Assembly (NCBI GenBank): GCA_016789605.1
Contig: JAEUQO010000064.1
Span: 1-64,000 of the forward strand
DNA length: 64,000 nt
Direction of reading: 5' to 3'
Source of the DNA: Acidobacteriota bacterium
Lineage (GTDB): Bacteria; Acidobacteriota; Blastocatellia; RBC074
The position numbers and the translations under genes are program-made. Below the pieces are notes generated by a model. That model was not told where the DNA came from. It was given only the letters and a program-made list of their open reading frames with translations, and did not search any database. Position 1 is the first letter of the stretch. Each line of letters begins with the position of its first letter. Shown here one piece after another: positions 46,543-55,722 of the stretch.

Positions 46543-47382
46543 ATGCTTCGATTGGCAGTTTTTCGCCCCCAATCGCCCCGCCTGATCCACTTGTTTTCCA
46601 TCTTTGTCTCATTGCTTTTGGCTGCGGCTTGCAGCAGCAAACAACCTTCTGCTTCCGACCCTGCTCCTGCCAGCGCCAGCGCACCGGCGACGACTGCCTC
46701 TTCATCCGGGCAGAACAATTTTGAAGGCTCCATTACGGCCAAATTGTTTGCGGGTGCACAGCCGATGGAACTGAAATACGCCATCAAAGGCACGCGCAGC
46801 CGCATTGAAACCCAACTTGCCCAGGGCAGTTTGGCAACGGGCGTGATGCTGCTCGATTGGTCGTCTGGTTCGCAATTTATGCTTATTCCGCAAACCAAGA
46901 CCTATATGTCCGTGAATCTGGCGGGCGCAGACAACAAGGCGCAGGAACTGGCCGACAGTCTGAGCAAGGAACTCGGGCAGGCCCCATCTAACAGTTTCAA
47001 GGCGACGGCCACCGGCAAAAGCGAGACCATCGCCGGACATACCTGTCAGCATTGGTTGATGGGCGACAAACAGGACACCGATGTTTGTCTGGCAAATGGC
47101 CTGGGCTTTTTTGGCGGCGGTCAATCGGGCAGCATTTTCGAGAAATTGAAAACGCTGGGCTTGGGCGACAAGGCAAAAGCCCAACTCGCGGCCAACCCCG
47201 AATTCGCCAAGTTTGTCGAAGGCGGCGCATTTCCCCTGAAGATTTCCCAGCTCGAAAATGGACAGAGCAAAACCATTCTGGAAGTCACCAGCGTCGAACG
47301 AAAACCGCTGGATGATTCGCTGTTCAGCGTGCCCGCCGATTATAAGAAGATGGACATTCCGGGATTGCCTGGGACCAAGTGA
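46543..47382 (+). CDS. DUF4412-like lipoprotein
   Basis: 279 residues, ATG behind AAGGAG. A signal peptide ends in the lipobox LLAAACSS, so the protein is lipidated. A Ser/Ala/Pro linker (30-55) follows. The mature domain is strand-rich (GSITAKLFAGAQPMELKYAIKGTRSRIE, VMLLDWSSGSQFMLIP) with the DUF4412-type centre AGHTCQHWLMGD and a late VTSVERKPLDDSLFSVP. Two cysteines may form a disulfide. The domain resembles LolA/LolB-like lipid-binding folds in outline; ligand unknown. Confidence 0.75.
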   Translation: MLRLAVFRPQSPRLIHLFSIFVSLLLAAACSSKQPSASDPAPASASAPATTASSSGQNNFEGSITAKLFAGAQPMELKYAIKGTRSRIETQLAQGSLATGVMLLDWSSGSQFMLIPQTKTYMSVNLAGADNKAQELADSLSKELGQAPSNSFKATATGKSETIAGHTCQHWLMGDKQDTDVCLANGLGFFGGGQSGSIFEKLKTLGLGDKAKAQLAANPEFAKFVEGGAFPLKISQLENGQSKTILEVTSVERKPLDDSLFSVPADYKKMDIPGLPGTK

Positions 47383-47414
47383 TTGTCTTATCCGCACAGA
47401 AAAGAGGAACAACA

Positions 47415-48287
47415 ATGAACCGCAGAGAATTCGTGCAACATACCGTGCTTGCCACGGCTGCTATGGCAACCGGGGAATTCACCGCTGAAGCCAAGGTCAA
47501 GTGGCCGGTTGGCTGTTTCAACCGTGCGTGGACGAAATGGTCGTTTGACGAAGCGCTGAAGCAGATCAAAGCGGCTGGCTACAAAACCACCGGCTTGCTC
47601 AGTCGCACCAAGGAAGAGCAATTCATCGCCGCCGAGGTGACGCCGGAATATCTGGCAGGTTTGAAAAAACGGCTTGCCGCCAGCGGCTTGAAAGCCAATA
47701 TGGGCGCGCTGGATTCGCGTCATAACATCGCGCTGGAAGATTCGATCAAGCAGGTGCGCAAGCAGATAGACAACGCTAAATTTCTGGGATTGCAGTTTGT
47801 GCTCAGTTTCGGCGTGAACAAACCGGAAGAGTACGCGCACTTTTACAAAGTCATGAGCGACGCGGCGGCCTATGCCGACGAACGGAAAATCAAACTGGTG
47901 ATGAAACCGCACGGCGGCGGCAGTGGTGCTTCAGAAGAAATCCTGCGCGCCATCAAGGAAATCAATCACCGCAACTTCAAAATCTGGTATGACGCCGGCA
48001 ACATCATTTACTACACCGGCAAAGACCCGATTGAAGAGTTGAAACCCATCGCCCAGCACATCACGGGCTTTTGCGCCAAAGACTGCCCGGCGGTAAGAGG
48101 CGAAGTCATGTCTCAGTTCGGCACGGGCAAAGTGGATTTCGCAGGCGTTTTCAAGGCGATGAAAGCCGCCGGATTCAACGGCCCCATCATGGTCGAAGGC
48201 ATCAAGGTCGGCGCAACGCCCGAAGACACCGCCGCCAACGCCAAAGCCAACCGCGAATTCCTGGAAAAAATACTGGCTACAGTCTGA
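47415..48287 (+). CDS. Tat-exported sugar phosphate isomerase/epimerase-like TIM barrel
   Basis: 290 residues. NRREFVQHTVLATAAMATG is a twin-arginine signal. The rest is the AP-endonuclease-2/xylose-isomerase-like barrel: YKTTGLLSRTKEEQF, the strand IKLVMKPHGGG, KIWYDAGNIIYY with a metal-binding Asp, and a late Glu in IMVEGIKVG. Acidobacteria and Planctomycetes have many such secreted proteins, probably acting on unusual sugars. AGAGGA lies upstream. A CACAGAG palindrome begins right at its stop codon. Confidence 0.82.
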   Translation: MNRREFVQHTVLATAAMATGEFTAEAKVKWPVGCFNRAWTKWSFDEALKQIKAAGYKTTGLLSRTKEEQFIAAEVTPEYLAGLKKRLAASGLKANMGALDSRHNIALEDSIKQVRKQIDNAKFLGLQFVLSFGVNKPEEYAHFYKVMSDAAAYADERKIKLVMKPHGGGSGASEEILRAIKEINHRNFKIWYDAGNIIYYTGKDPIEELKPIAQHITGFCAKDCPAVRGEVMSQFGTGKVDFAGVFKAMKAAGFNGPIMVEGIKVGATPEDTAANAKANREFLEKILATV

Positions 48288-48355
48288 AGCCACAGAGCAC
48301 ACAGAGGACACAGAGAGTTTGAAAGCTCCTCTGTGCTCTCTGTGACTTTGTGGCT
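48288..48355. repeat. CACAGAG-type imperfect palindrome, copy 2
   Basis: Thirty-base arms (48288-48317 and 48326-48355) pair imperfectly around an 8-base loop. Each arm contains three spaced copies of CACAGAG or its complement. It fills the space between the isomerase stop and the cupin gene. Confidence 0.65.
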
Positions 48356-48369
48356 AACGTGCTTCACCT

Positions 48370-48738
48370 ATGCTGATCGTCAATCGCCGCGAGGCAAAAA
48401 TCCTTCACACGCCGCACGGGTCAGAAATCCGCCCGCTGATTGACCGCACGACGTCGCCGATTACGCAATGCAGCCTGGCTGAAGAATTGCTCCCCCCTGG
48501 TAAAAGCGTTACTCCGCATCATCACGAAGTGCTGGAAGAGGTCTATTACATCCTCGCTGGCGCGGGCGAGATGACCATCGGCGAGGAAACTCGTCCGGTG
48601 AGCGCCGGAGACGCGATCTATATTCCGAAACATCATCGCCATACGCTGACCAACACCGGCGCTGAACCGATGCGCCTTTTGCTGGTTTGCGGCCCGGCGT
48701 TTTATTTCGAAGATCATCGTCTGGCAGAAACCAAATGA
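48370..48738 (+). CDS. single-domain cupin protein
   Basis: 122 residues. Cupin motif 1 is HHHEVLEEVYYILAGAGEM and motif 2 is GDAIYIPKHHRHTLTNTG. Three His and one Glu can bind a metal. The fold serves many enzymes and binding proteins; the closest general group is mannose-6-phosphate-isomerase-like cupins. Next to a sugar isomerase, a sugar-related role is plausible. Confidence 0.85.
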   Translation: MLIVNRREAKILHTPHGSEIRPLIDRTTSPITQCSLAEELLPPGKSVTPHHHEVLEEVYYILAGAGEMTIGEETRPVSAGDAIYIPKHHRHTLTNTGAEPMRLLLVCGPAFYFEDHRLAETK

Positions 48739-48747
48739 GGGAGCAAG

Positions 48748-49659
48748 ATGAGAGGTTGTTTCTTGCTGATGTGTTTGTGTTTGTTGGGGACGGGAACCGC
48801 TCTGGCACAGACGGCCCCGGTCGCCAATGAGGAACCGGTCAATGTTCCGGTTTTGATCGAAAACGCGCTCGGGAATGGCAAAGGCAGCAAGCTGCTCTCT
48901 GAATACACCTATACGTTGCGTATGATGTGGCGAAAGCCTGACAAGCAAGGCCGTATCATCGAAGAGTCAGAAACATACGAAGCGTATTTTCCCAGTTTGA
49001 AAAACAAGGGCCTGACCAAATTCGTCATGCTCAAGACAAAAGAAAATGATCGCCCTGTCGCGCCGGACAAGCTCGACAAAGAACGGCAAAAGGCTGCCGC
49101 GCGCTTGTTGAAGGCCGAAGAAGACGCGCAAAAGAGCAACCAGCGCAATGCCGAAGTCGAACGCGACAATGGCAGCAAGGCGCTGGGCGCATATTTCAAG
49201 ATGAGTTTCAGCACGCTGTTTAGCAAACTCAGTCTGGATGTCAGCACCTTGCTCGAAAGCTGTGATTTTACGCGACCGCGCCGCGAACGGCTGGACGGAC
49301 GCGAGGTGATTGCGCTGGATTTTCGTCCCAAAGCAGGCGCGGAATTCAGTCGGGAAGAGCAGTATCTGGCGCAAAGCGCAGGCACGATCTGGATTGATGC
49401 CGCAGAAAAAGTCTTGCTGCGAGTGGAAGGCTGGCCGCGCAACCTGGCGACGCGCGCGGGCAATCCGGCGTTTGTGTATGAACAGATGCGTTTGCCCGAA
49501 GGATATTGGTTGCCCCGCGTGGGCAGAATGAATGGCATGTCGCACCCGTCGCTGTTTGGCCGCGGCGCGACCGATTACGTTTTCGAATTTAGCAATTACC
49601 AGCGGTTTGGCGCCGAGATCAAAGACGTAAAGATCAAACCGCCACGTGAACAAAACTGA
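48748..49659 (+). CDS. secreted protein of unknown function
   Basis: 303 residues; signal peptide 1-21 (LLMCLCLLGTGTALAQ). The first mature part (SEYTYTLRMMWRKPD) and a strand-rich end (GTIWIDAAEKVLLRVEGW, YWLPRVGRM) suggest a lipoprotein-sorting-like beta fold as in other acidobacterial secreted proteins. A charged helical insert (about 105-150, KERQKAAARLLKAEEDAQK) lies between. No named family recognised. GGGAGC precedes the ATG. It starts 9 bases after the cupin gene and ends 20 before ypdA. Confidence 0.65.
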   Translation: MRGCFLLMCLCLLGTGTALAQTAPVANEEPVNVPVLIENALGNGKGSKLLSEYTYTLRMMWRKPDKQGRIIEESETYEAYFPSLKNKGLTKFVMLKTKENDRPVAPDKLDKERQKAAARLLKAEEDAQKSNQRNAEVERDNGSKALGAYFKMSFSTLFSKLSLDVSTLLESCDFTRPRRERLDGREVIALDFRPKAGAEFSREEQYLAQSAGTIWIDAAEKVLLRVEGWPRNLATRAGNPAFVYEQMRLPEGYWLPRVGRMNGMSHPSLFGRGATDYVFEFSNYQRFGAEIKDVKIKPPREQN

Positions 49660-49679
49660 AACAGCTTGGGCAGCACAGG

Positions 49680-50675
49680 ATGAAGGACGAAGAGATTCTG
49701 GATGTGATTGTGATCGGCGGCGGCCCCGCCGGACTGGCGACGGCGATCGAAGTGCAACGCGCGGGATTCAGCCACCTTGTGTTGGAAAAAGGCTGCGTGG
49801 TCAATTCGCTGTTTCATTACCCGACGCAGCTCGTCTTTTTTACGACGCCAGAGTTGCTGGAAATTGGCGATCTGCCGTTTGTCTGTGAGCGCGAAAAGCC
49901 CAACCGCAACGAAGCGCTCAAGTATTACCGCCGCGTGGCTGACGCCTACAAACTGCGCATTCACCAGTATGAACAGGTTGAGCGAGTGTCTGGCGCGGAC
50001 GGCGATTTCCGGGTTGCGACCAGCTTGGTGGCGACGGGCGAACGCCGCAGCTATCGCGCCAAAAAAGTGGTGATCGCCATCGGCTATTTCGACAAACCCA
50101 ACCCGATGGGCATTCCAGGCGAAGACCTGCCCAAGGTTTCGCACTATTACAAAGACGCGCATCCGTATTACGACTGTGAAGTCGCCATCATCGGCGGCGC
50201 AAATTCTGCGGCGATCAACGCATTGGACCTTTACCGGCACGGCGTACGCGTCACGATGATTCACCGTCAGGCGGCGCTGCGCCCGACCATCAAATACTGG
50301 ATTTTGCCCGACATCGAAAACCGCATCAAAAACGGCGAAATCAAAGCCCTGTTCAACACCATCGTCACCGAAATCAAGCCGCATTCCATCCGTGTGCAGA
50401 ATCTGGAAACCGGCGTTACGTCGGAATTGCCCAACGATTTTGTTTTTGCCATGACGGGTTATCACGCAGACGATGATTTTTTGCGCGAAGTGGGCATCGA
50501 GATTGATCCCGAAACGCGCAAGCCGAAATTCGATGCTGACACAATGGAATCCAATGTGCCGGGCGTTTATCTGGCGGGGGTGGTGATCGCAGGCAAGGAA
50601 ACGGGCAAGATCTTTATTGAAAACGGGCGCTTTCACGGCGGGCAAATTGCCCGGGCGTTGCAAGCCACACGGTAG
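49680..50675 (+). CDS. ypdA: YpdA-family bacillithiol disulfide reductase
   Basis: 331 residues of a two-dinucleotide flavoprotein. FAD motif VIVIGGGPAGLATAI, then EKGCVVNSLFHYPTQLVFF, the NADPH motif EVAIIGGANSAAINAL, and the hallmark end FVFAMTGYHADDDFL followed by IFIENGRFHGGQIA. These match YpdA/Bdr of Firmicutes closely. There is no CXXC pair as in thioredoxin reductase. It keeps bacillithiol reduced, which implies that this organism makes bacillithiol; bshABC are not in the window. Confidence 0.92.
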   Translation: MKDEEILDVIVIGGGPAGLATAIEVQRAGFSHLVLEKGCVVNSLFHYPTQLVFFTTPELLEIGDLPFVCEREKPNRNEALKYYRRVADAYKLRIHQYEQVERVSGADGDFRVATSLVATGERRSYRAKKVVIAIGYFDKPNPMGIPGEDLPKVSHYYKDAHPYYDCEVAIIGGANSAAINALDLYRHGVRVTMIHRQAALRPTIKYWILPDIENRIKNGEIKALFNTIVTEIKPHSIRVQNLETGVTSELPNDFVFAMTGYHADDDFLREVGIEIDPETRKPKFDADTMESNVPGVYLAGVVIAGKETGKIFIENGRFHGGQIARALQATR

Positions 50676-50684
50676 CGAAACTCG

Positions 50685-53171
50685 CTATTTGTTATCGCAT
50701 CTGAGCGCAAAAAGCGGTACGCGGAAGGTGATGGTTTCGGCAAAGCTTACTTTGTGCAAATTGCGCGCGCCGTTGAAGGCGTTGGGCAAAAACTGATCGT
50801 CGGGATTGAACTGCAACACCGTGCCCAGCAAACCAATGCCAGGTTCAGGCGAAATCTTCAGCCAGCCGCTATGACCACTGGGCACGACCTGCGGAAAGCG
50901 CGGCGTCGTGCGCGGAAAACTGGCGCTTAACGATTGCCGCAATTGACAGCCCGCCGTCGTCATAAAGCTGAAGCCATTTTCCATATCGTCAAACAGTAAC
51001 CCGCTCAGCACGCCAATCGGGTCGCCAGCAGTGGTTAAATCTCCGCCGACGCGATTGAGCACCAGCAAGGTCGAATTGTTGTCTGCCAGACTCGGCACAT
51101 TGCTTATGCTGAGTGTGTGCGGCGCCTGGTTATAGGCAATGCCATCCAGCGAAATTTCTGCCGTGGTCATTGTGTCGTCGCATAAACAGGGTTCTTCCAG
51201 CAGCGTGGCAAACGCCTCCGCCCCCAGATTGCCGTGTTGCCCGCTGGACAATTTCACATATTCATCGCCAATCAGGTAATTGAAATTGATTGGGCAGCCG
51301 GTCGCGCTGTCTACCGCCAGCGCAATGAGGTATCCCGTCACATCCGGGTCCAGGTCCGACACCAAGAAGCTGGCGGTTTGATTGGGCGACAGGCAAAGAT
51401 AGGTGTCGCTGATTTCGCAACTTTCACCGGCAACGAAAAACAAATGGACATAGGCCGGGTTTGAATCCGCCGTGTTGGTGATGTTGATGCGCGTGTTGCT
51501 TTGTTCGGGAGACGCGCTGGATGAGCTATAGAAATTGAAAAACAACAGCGACCCGGCTTTTTGGTCGCTGACGGGAGTTGTCGGCGGCAGCCGATTTTCA
51601 AGCGGTTCGCCCGTGCTGCAATGGTATTCGGCACAATCTTCGCGGGTCAGCGATGATTCGTTGACGCCGTCGTTGTCTCCGTCAAAGAACACGGTTGAGG
51701 TAATGCAAAACGGGATTGGCGGCGGTGGCGTGCTTAATACCTGCACATAATAAGTGATCGTGACTTCTTCTTGCGGTTCGATTTCGCCATCCCAACGCAC
51801 GGCTTCACTGCCGCTATTGCCACGACAACGTCCTTTGCTGGCGGAACAAGAGCCAGAATAAACCGCTTCAGGGGAAAACCGCGCGAGAAACTCTGCGTCG
51901 CGCGTATCCGGTTGTTTTAGCTCGCCGAGGTTTCTCAATCTGACTTCGACTGCGAACGATGTGCTGCACTGACTGTCATTGGTGATCGTCATTTCGACAA
52001 ACTCTGATGTGAAGAGTGCGCCGCTGGTGACAAACACATCAAACAGCGACGTGTTGTTGCCGGTATGAGGATCAAACGTATCTGCATTGGCGACCGCGCG
52101 CGCCTGATACTTTCCCATCACAGTGGGAGCTTGTGCCGAGAACGTGAAAATGGCGTGCGTGCTGGGCGGCAGTTGCGGAATGATCGGCCAGGTAATGCTG
52201 TTGCCAATGACCTGACCGTTATTTTCCGGGACAAGCTTGCTGAATCCGTCTGGCAGATTTTCAGTGACGACGACGTTGGTGGCGGTGTCGGGGCCAGCGT
52301 TATAGACATCAATTAGCAACGCCACAGCGCCACGCGGAGCCGCCGTCGCTCCGGAACTTTGCGTCGTGATGGCGCGTTTGCGTTCGGCGAAAGGGAACCG
52401 CGCCATGCTTGCGCCGCTGGTTTGTGTCGTGACGATTAAATCCGCGCGCGCTGTGCTGGCGGCCTGACAACGGTTGAGCGTTGACGCGCTGTTGCGCGGC
52501 ATTGGTTGGTCCAACACGAAATCAGCGCGGTTCTGATTGGTATCCTGACACCCGTCATTGCGTCGCAAAAACGCCTGACTGTTGTTGGCGGGCAGGATGG
52601 GAGTGCCCTCGGCACAACTGGCGGCATTGCCATATCCGACGAAATCCACGATTCCGGCGCTGGCGAAATTGGTCGGGCAGGTCGTTTTGCCGAGTGTGGT
52701 TGCGTGACGGACTAACGCAAGCTTGCCACCGGCAACGCTCAATTTCTGAGAGCCGCGAGCGTCTGGCGCGGGCAATTTCTTTCCATCATCGGGGGCAGAC
52801 GCCAGTTCGATCAGATAGTACCCGCCCGGCGGCAAAGAACCTGACAACACAGTTTTTTCCCAGGCGTTGCCTGCGGCAGTTGCGTATTGCAACGTCCAAC
52901 CGGTCAGGTTCACCGCGGTTGTTCCGCGATTGAATAATTCAACAAAGTCACTGCGAAAAGTATTTGGGTTGCTGCCGCCACCGGTGAAAACCTGGCTGAT
53001 GACAAGAGAAGGAAGGGATGCGGCTTGAGGAAGTGACGTCAACGAGAACGATGCGCGCACAACGAATGTCAGATACCCGATACAGGCACACAGCAACACC
53101 ACAAAAGCCGCCATTGAACTGCGACGTGACAAACTGATTCGGAAAGAGGAGTGAGGAGTGTGCGTCGTCAT
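50685..53171 (-). CDS. large secreted protein: LTD domain, DUF11 repeat, shared Cys module
   Basis: 828 residues. A hydrophobic export segment lies at about 20-40. A lamin-tail-like LTD domain follows (55-195; ISQVFTGGGSNPNTFRSDFV, FVELFNRGTTAVNLTGW, PPGGYYLIELA). A DUF11-type Ig repeat spans about 285-380 (VDVYNAGPDTATNVVVTENLPDGF region), with another beta domain after it. From about 530 comes the module shared with the gene at 1-315 ([45 protein letters not shown]), then a Cys-containing end with CLCDD and LRCDNK. It is likely a surface protein; no enzymatic motif is visible. It converges on ypdA with a 9-base gap. Confidence 0.82.
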   Translation of the reverse strand: MTTHTPHSSFRISLSRRSSMAAFVVLLCACIGYLTFVVRASFSLTSLPQAASLPSLVISQVFTGGGSNPNTFRSDFVELFNRGTTAVNLTGWTLQYATAAGNAWEKTVLSGSLPPGGYYLIELASAPDDGKKLPAPDARGSQKLSVAGGKLALVRHATTLGKTTCPTNFASAGIVDFVGYGNAASCAEGTPILPANNSQAFLRRNDGCQDTNQNRADFVLDQPMPRNSASTLNRCQAASTARADLIVTTQTSGASMARFPFAERKRAITTQSSGATAAPRGAVALLIDVYNAGPDTATNVVVTENLPDGFSKLVPENNGQVIGNSITWPIIPQLPPSTHAIFTFSAQAPTVMGKYQARAVANADTFDPHTGNNTSLFDVFVTSGALFTSEFVEMTITNDSQCSTSFAVEVRLRNLGELKQPDTRDAEFLARFSPEAVYSGSCSASKGRCRGNSGSEAVRWDGEIEPQEEVTITYYVQVLSTPPPPIPFCITSTVFFDGDNDGVNESSLTREDCAEYHCSTGEPLENRLPPTTPVSDQKAGSLLFFNFYSSSSASPEQSNTRINITNTADSNPAYVHLFFVAGESCEISDTYLCLSPNQTASFLVSDLDPDVTGYLIALAVDSATGCPINFNYLIGDEYVKLSSGQHGNLGAEAFATLLEEPCLCDDTMTTAEISLDGIAYNQAPHTLSISNVPSLADNNSTLLVLNRVGGDLTTAGDPIGVLSGLLFDDMENGFSFMTTAGCQLRQSLSASFPRTTPRFPQVVPSGHSGWLKISPEPGIGLLGTVLQFNPDDQFLPNAFNGARNLHKVSFAETITFRVPLFALRCDNK

Positions 53172-53354
53172 CTTTCTCTGACAAACAACAGAAAGGGTCG
53201 TGTTCGGCTTGATGGCCGAAAACGGCGCGCATCATAACGAAGCTGCTGTCAGTCGCGCAACGCACAAATGAGCGGGGCCGGGAAAGCGGTGGTTTTTCGC
53301 TCAGGGCGGTGTGATAAGATGCGACCTCACAATGGGTCGGAGACGTACACCACG

Positions 53355-54416
53355 ATGATCAACAACGAGCGATTAGTACGGGCTTGTCGGCGTCAGGAAG
53401 TCGATCGTGCGCCGGTTTGGTTGTTAGGACAGGCCGGGCCGTATTTGCCCGCGCACCAGGATTTGTGCGCCAGACGCGGTGTGTTGGCCACGCTCAAAAC
53501 ACCGGCGGAGGCGGTTGAATTGGCCTTGCAGCCTTATGAAGCGCTCGGTGTGGATGCGGTTGCGCTTTTTGCTCCCGGTTTGTTGTTCGCAACTGCTCTG
53601 GGCTTGTCGTTGACAGAAGACGACCAGCAACAATTGCGCCTGGTTGAGCCGCTGCGACACGAAGCGCAGGTTGCCGCACTGACGATTGCTGATCCCGGCG
53701 ACGCATTGCCATTTGTGCTGGAAACGATCGGGCAATTGCGTCATTTCGTGCGCCACGATGTGCCCGTGATCGGCAGCGCGGCGGCTCCGTTTACGTTGGC
53801 GGCGTATCTGACAGCCGGGCAGGAAGCGGCAGATTGCCTGGCCGTCAAACAAATGTTGTATGGCGATCCGGCGCTGTTGCATTCGCTGCTCGACAAACTG
53901 GCCAATGCCACGGTGTTGTACCTCAACGCGCAAATCGAAGCCGGGGCGCAAGTCGTATTCCTGGATGATCGGTTGGCGGGCGAATTGTCCCTGGCAGATT
54001 ACGAAGAATTCGCCTTGCCTTACACGCAAACCGTCCTGGCGCATTTGCATCGCGGGCCCAAAGGCTTGAGCGTTCCCGCCATGTTGTCGGTCAACAATGC
54101 GGGCGTGTTGCTGGAAAAACTGGCGGAAACCGATGCCAACGTCTTGAGCCTGGATTGGCGATTGAACCTGACCGACGCGCGCCGCCGTCTGGATGCCGCC
54201 GGATTTTCGCACGTGGCATTGCAAGGCAACCTTGACCCGGCGGCATTGCTCGGCACGCCAGACAGCATACAAACCGCAGCCGAAGAATTGCTGCGCGACA
54301 TTGAACCTATCGGACACGTTTTAAATCTCGGCGGTGCAGTTTTGCGGCAGACGCCCGTTGCAAACGCGCTCGCTTTTGTCGAAGCGGCAAAATCCGGCGT
54401 CAAAGACGTCGCTTAA
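53355..54416 (+). CDS. uroporphyrinogen decarboxylase (HemE)-like protein lacking key residues
   Basis: 353 residues with the HemE barrel along its whole length (APFTLAAYLTAG, LSLDWRLNLTDARRR, LQGNLDPAALLGTPDSI). The invariant parts differ: the signature P-x-W-x-M-R-Q-A-G-R reads PVWLLGQAGP, losing both substrate-binding arginines (G25, P29). The catalytic Asp of FSDIL reads FAPGL (P74), and the late His of NLGHG is Gly (G327). Tyr151 remains. Normal decarboxylation of uroporphyrinogen is therefore unlikely. ATG at 53355 fits the family start. M16 peptidase genes follow after 22 bases. Confidence 0.8.
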   Translation: MINNERLVRACRRQEVDRAPVWLLGQAGPYLPAHQDLCARRGVLATLKTPAEAVELALQPYEALGVDAVALFAPGLLFATALGLSLTEDDQQQLRLVEPLRHEAQVAALTIADPGDALPFVLETIGQLRHFVRHDVPVIGSAAAPFTLAAYLTAGQEAADCLAVKQMLYGDPALLHSLLDKLANATVLYLNAQIEAGAQVVFLDDRLAGELSLADYEEFALPYTQTVLAHLHRGPKGLSVPAMLSVNNAGVLLEKLAETDANVLSLDWRLNLTDARRRLDAAGFSHVALQGNLDPAALLGTPDSIQTAAEELLRDIEPIGHVLNLGGAVLRQTPVANALAFVEAAKSGVKDVA

Positions 54417-54438
54417 AAAGCAACAGACAGTTTCATTT

Positions 54439-55719
54439 ATGTTTACCAAAATCACCGAATACGAAGGCATTACCGAATACAAACTCGACGCCAACGACTT
54501 GAAAGTGTTGCTGGCCCCGCGCCGCGCCGCGCCTGTGGTGGCATTTATGGTTGTGTATCGCGTCGGTTCGCGCAACGAAGCCGTCGGTCATACCGGCTCG
54601 ACGCATTTGCTCGAACACATGCTGTTCAAAGGGACGCCCACCTATAACAAGCAAAATGGCACCCAGGTCGCTGCCGTATTGCAAAAACAAGGCGCAGTGT
54701 TTAACGCCGACACCTGGTTTGATCGTACGCGCTATTACGAAATGCTGCCCAACGATCAATTGGAACTAGCCATTCATCTGGAAGCCGACCGCATGCGCAA
54801 TTCGTTTATTGCCGACAGCGACCGGCAGTCTGAGATGACCGTGGTGCGCAACGAACTGGAACGCGGCGAAAACGACCCGGCGCGCATTTTAGACGAACGT
54901 GTCTGGGCGTTGGCTTTTCGCGAACATCCGTATCATCACCCGACCATCGGTTGGCGTTCAGATGTGGAAGGCGTGCCGACCGAGCGGCTGAAAGAGTTCT
55001 ATGACACGTATTACCATCCGAACAACGCCACGGCGGTGCTGGTGGGAGATTTTGACGAACAGACGGCGCTCGACCTGATTGCCAAACATTTCGGCGGCCA
55101 TCCGCGTTCGCCCCAGCCGATTCCGCCGATGTACACGACCGAACCGCAGCAGGAAGGCGAAATTCGTTTCAAGCTGCGCCGGTCCGGGCAATTGGGCGTG
55201 GTCGAAATCGGCTGGCACATTCCCGAAGCGAGGCATCCTGATACGCCGGTGTTGACGGTGCTCGACCACGTGTTGTCTGCGGGCGTGACGGCGCGGCTTT
55301 ATCAAGCCTTGGTCGAAACACAGTTGGCTGTGGATGAACACGCCAGCTCTTCGCAATTTATTGATCCGGGGTTGTTCACGATTGACGCGACGTTGAATCA
55401 GGGTGTTGCGCACGAAACCGTTGAACAGGCGATTTATGCCGTGCTGGATCAATTGAGAACTGAAGACGTGACAGACGCGGAATTGGCCAAAGCCAAAAAC
55501 CTGATCCTGACGCAGATGATCTATTTGCGTGACAGTCCGTTTGGCGTGGTCAACGCCATCGGCGAGGCCGAAGCCATTGCCGATTGGAAGTTCTATGTGG
55601 ATTTGCCCAAACAAGTGGAAGCGGTGACGGCTGCCGACATTCGGCGCGTCATCAATACCTATTTCACCGAAGACAATCGCACGGTCGGGTATTTCATTCC
55701 GAAGGAAGAACAGCTCTGA
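54439..55719 (+). CDS. M16 metallopeptidase, catalytic subunit
   Basis: 426 residues of the pitrilysin/processing-peptidase family. The inverted zinc motif HLLEH in GSTHLLEHMLFKGT and the distal Glu in VVRNELERGENDP are present, so it should be active. The second half lacks the motif as usual. A longer upstream frame is ignored; ATG at 54439 gives the family N-terminus. No signal peptide is seen, so it may act in the cytoplasm or be exported atypically. It pairs with the motif-less M16 protein encoded 3 bases downstream. Confidence 0.9.
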   Translation: MFTKITEYEGITEYKLDANDLKVLLAPRRAAPVVAFMVVYRVGSRNEAVGHTGSTHLLEHMLFKGTPTYNKQNGTQVAAVLQKQGAVFNADTWFDRTRYYEMLPNDQLELAIHLEADRMRNSFIADSDRQSEMTVVRNELERGENDPARILDERVWALAFREHPYHHPTIGWRSDVEGVPTERLKEFYDTYYHPNNATAVLVGDFDEQTALDLIAKHFGGHPRSPQPIPPMYTTEPQQEGEIRFKLRRSGQLGVVEIGWHIPEARHPDTPVLTVLDHVLSAGVTARLYQALVETQLAVDEHASSSQFIDPGLFTIDATLNQGVAHETVEQAIYAVLDQLRTEDVTDAELAKAKNLILTQMIYLRDSPFGVVNAIGEAEAIADWKFYVDLPKQVEAVTAADIRRVINTYFTEDNRTVGYFIPKEEQL

Positions 55720-55722
55720 TTT

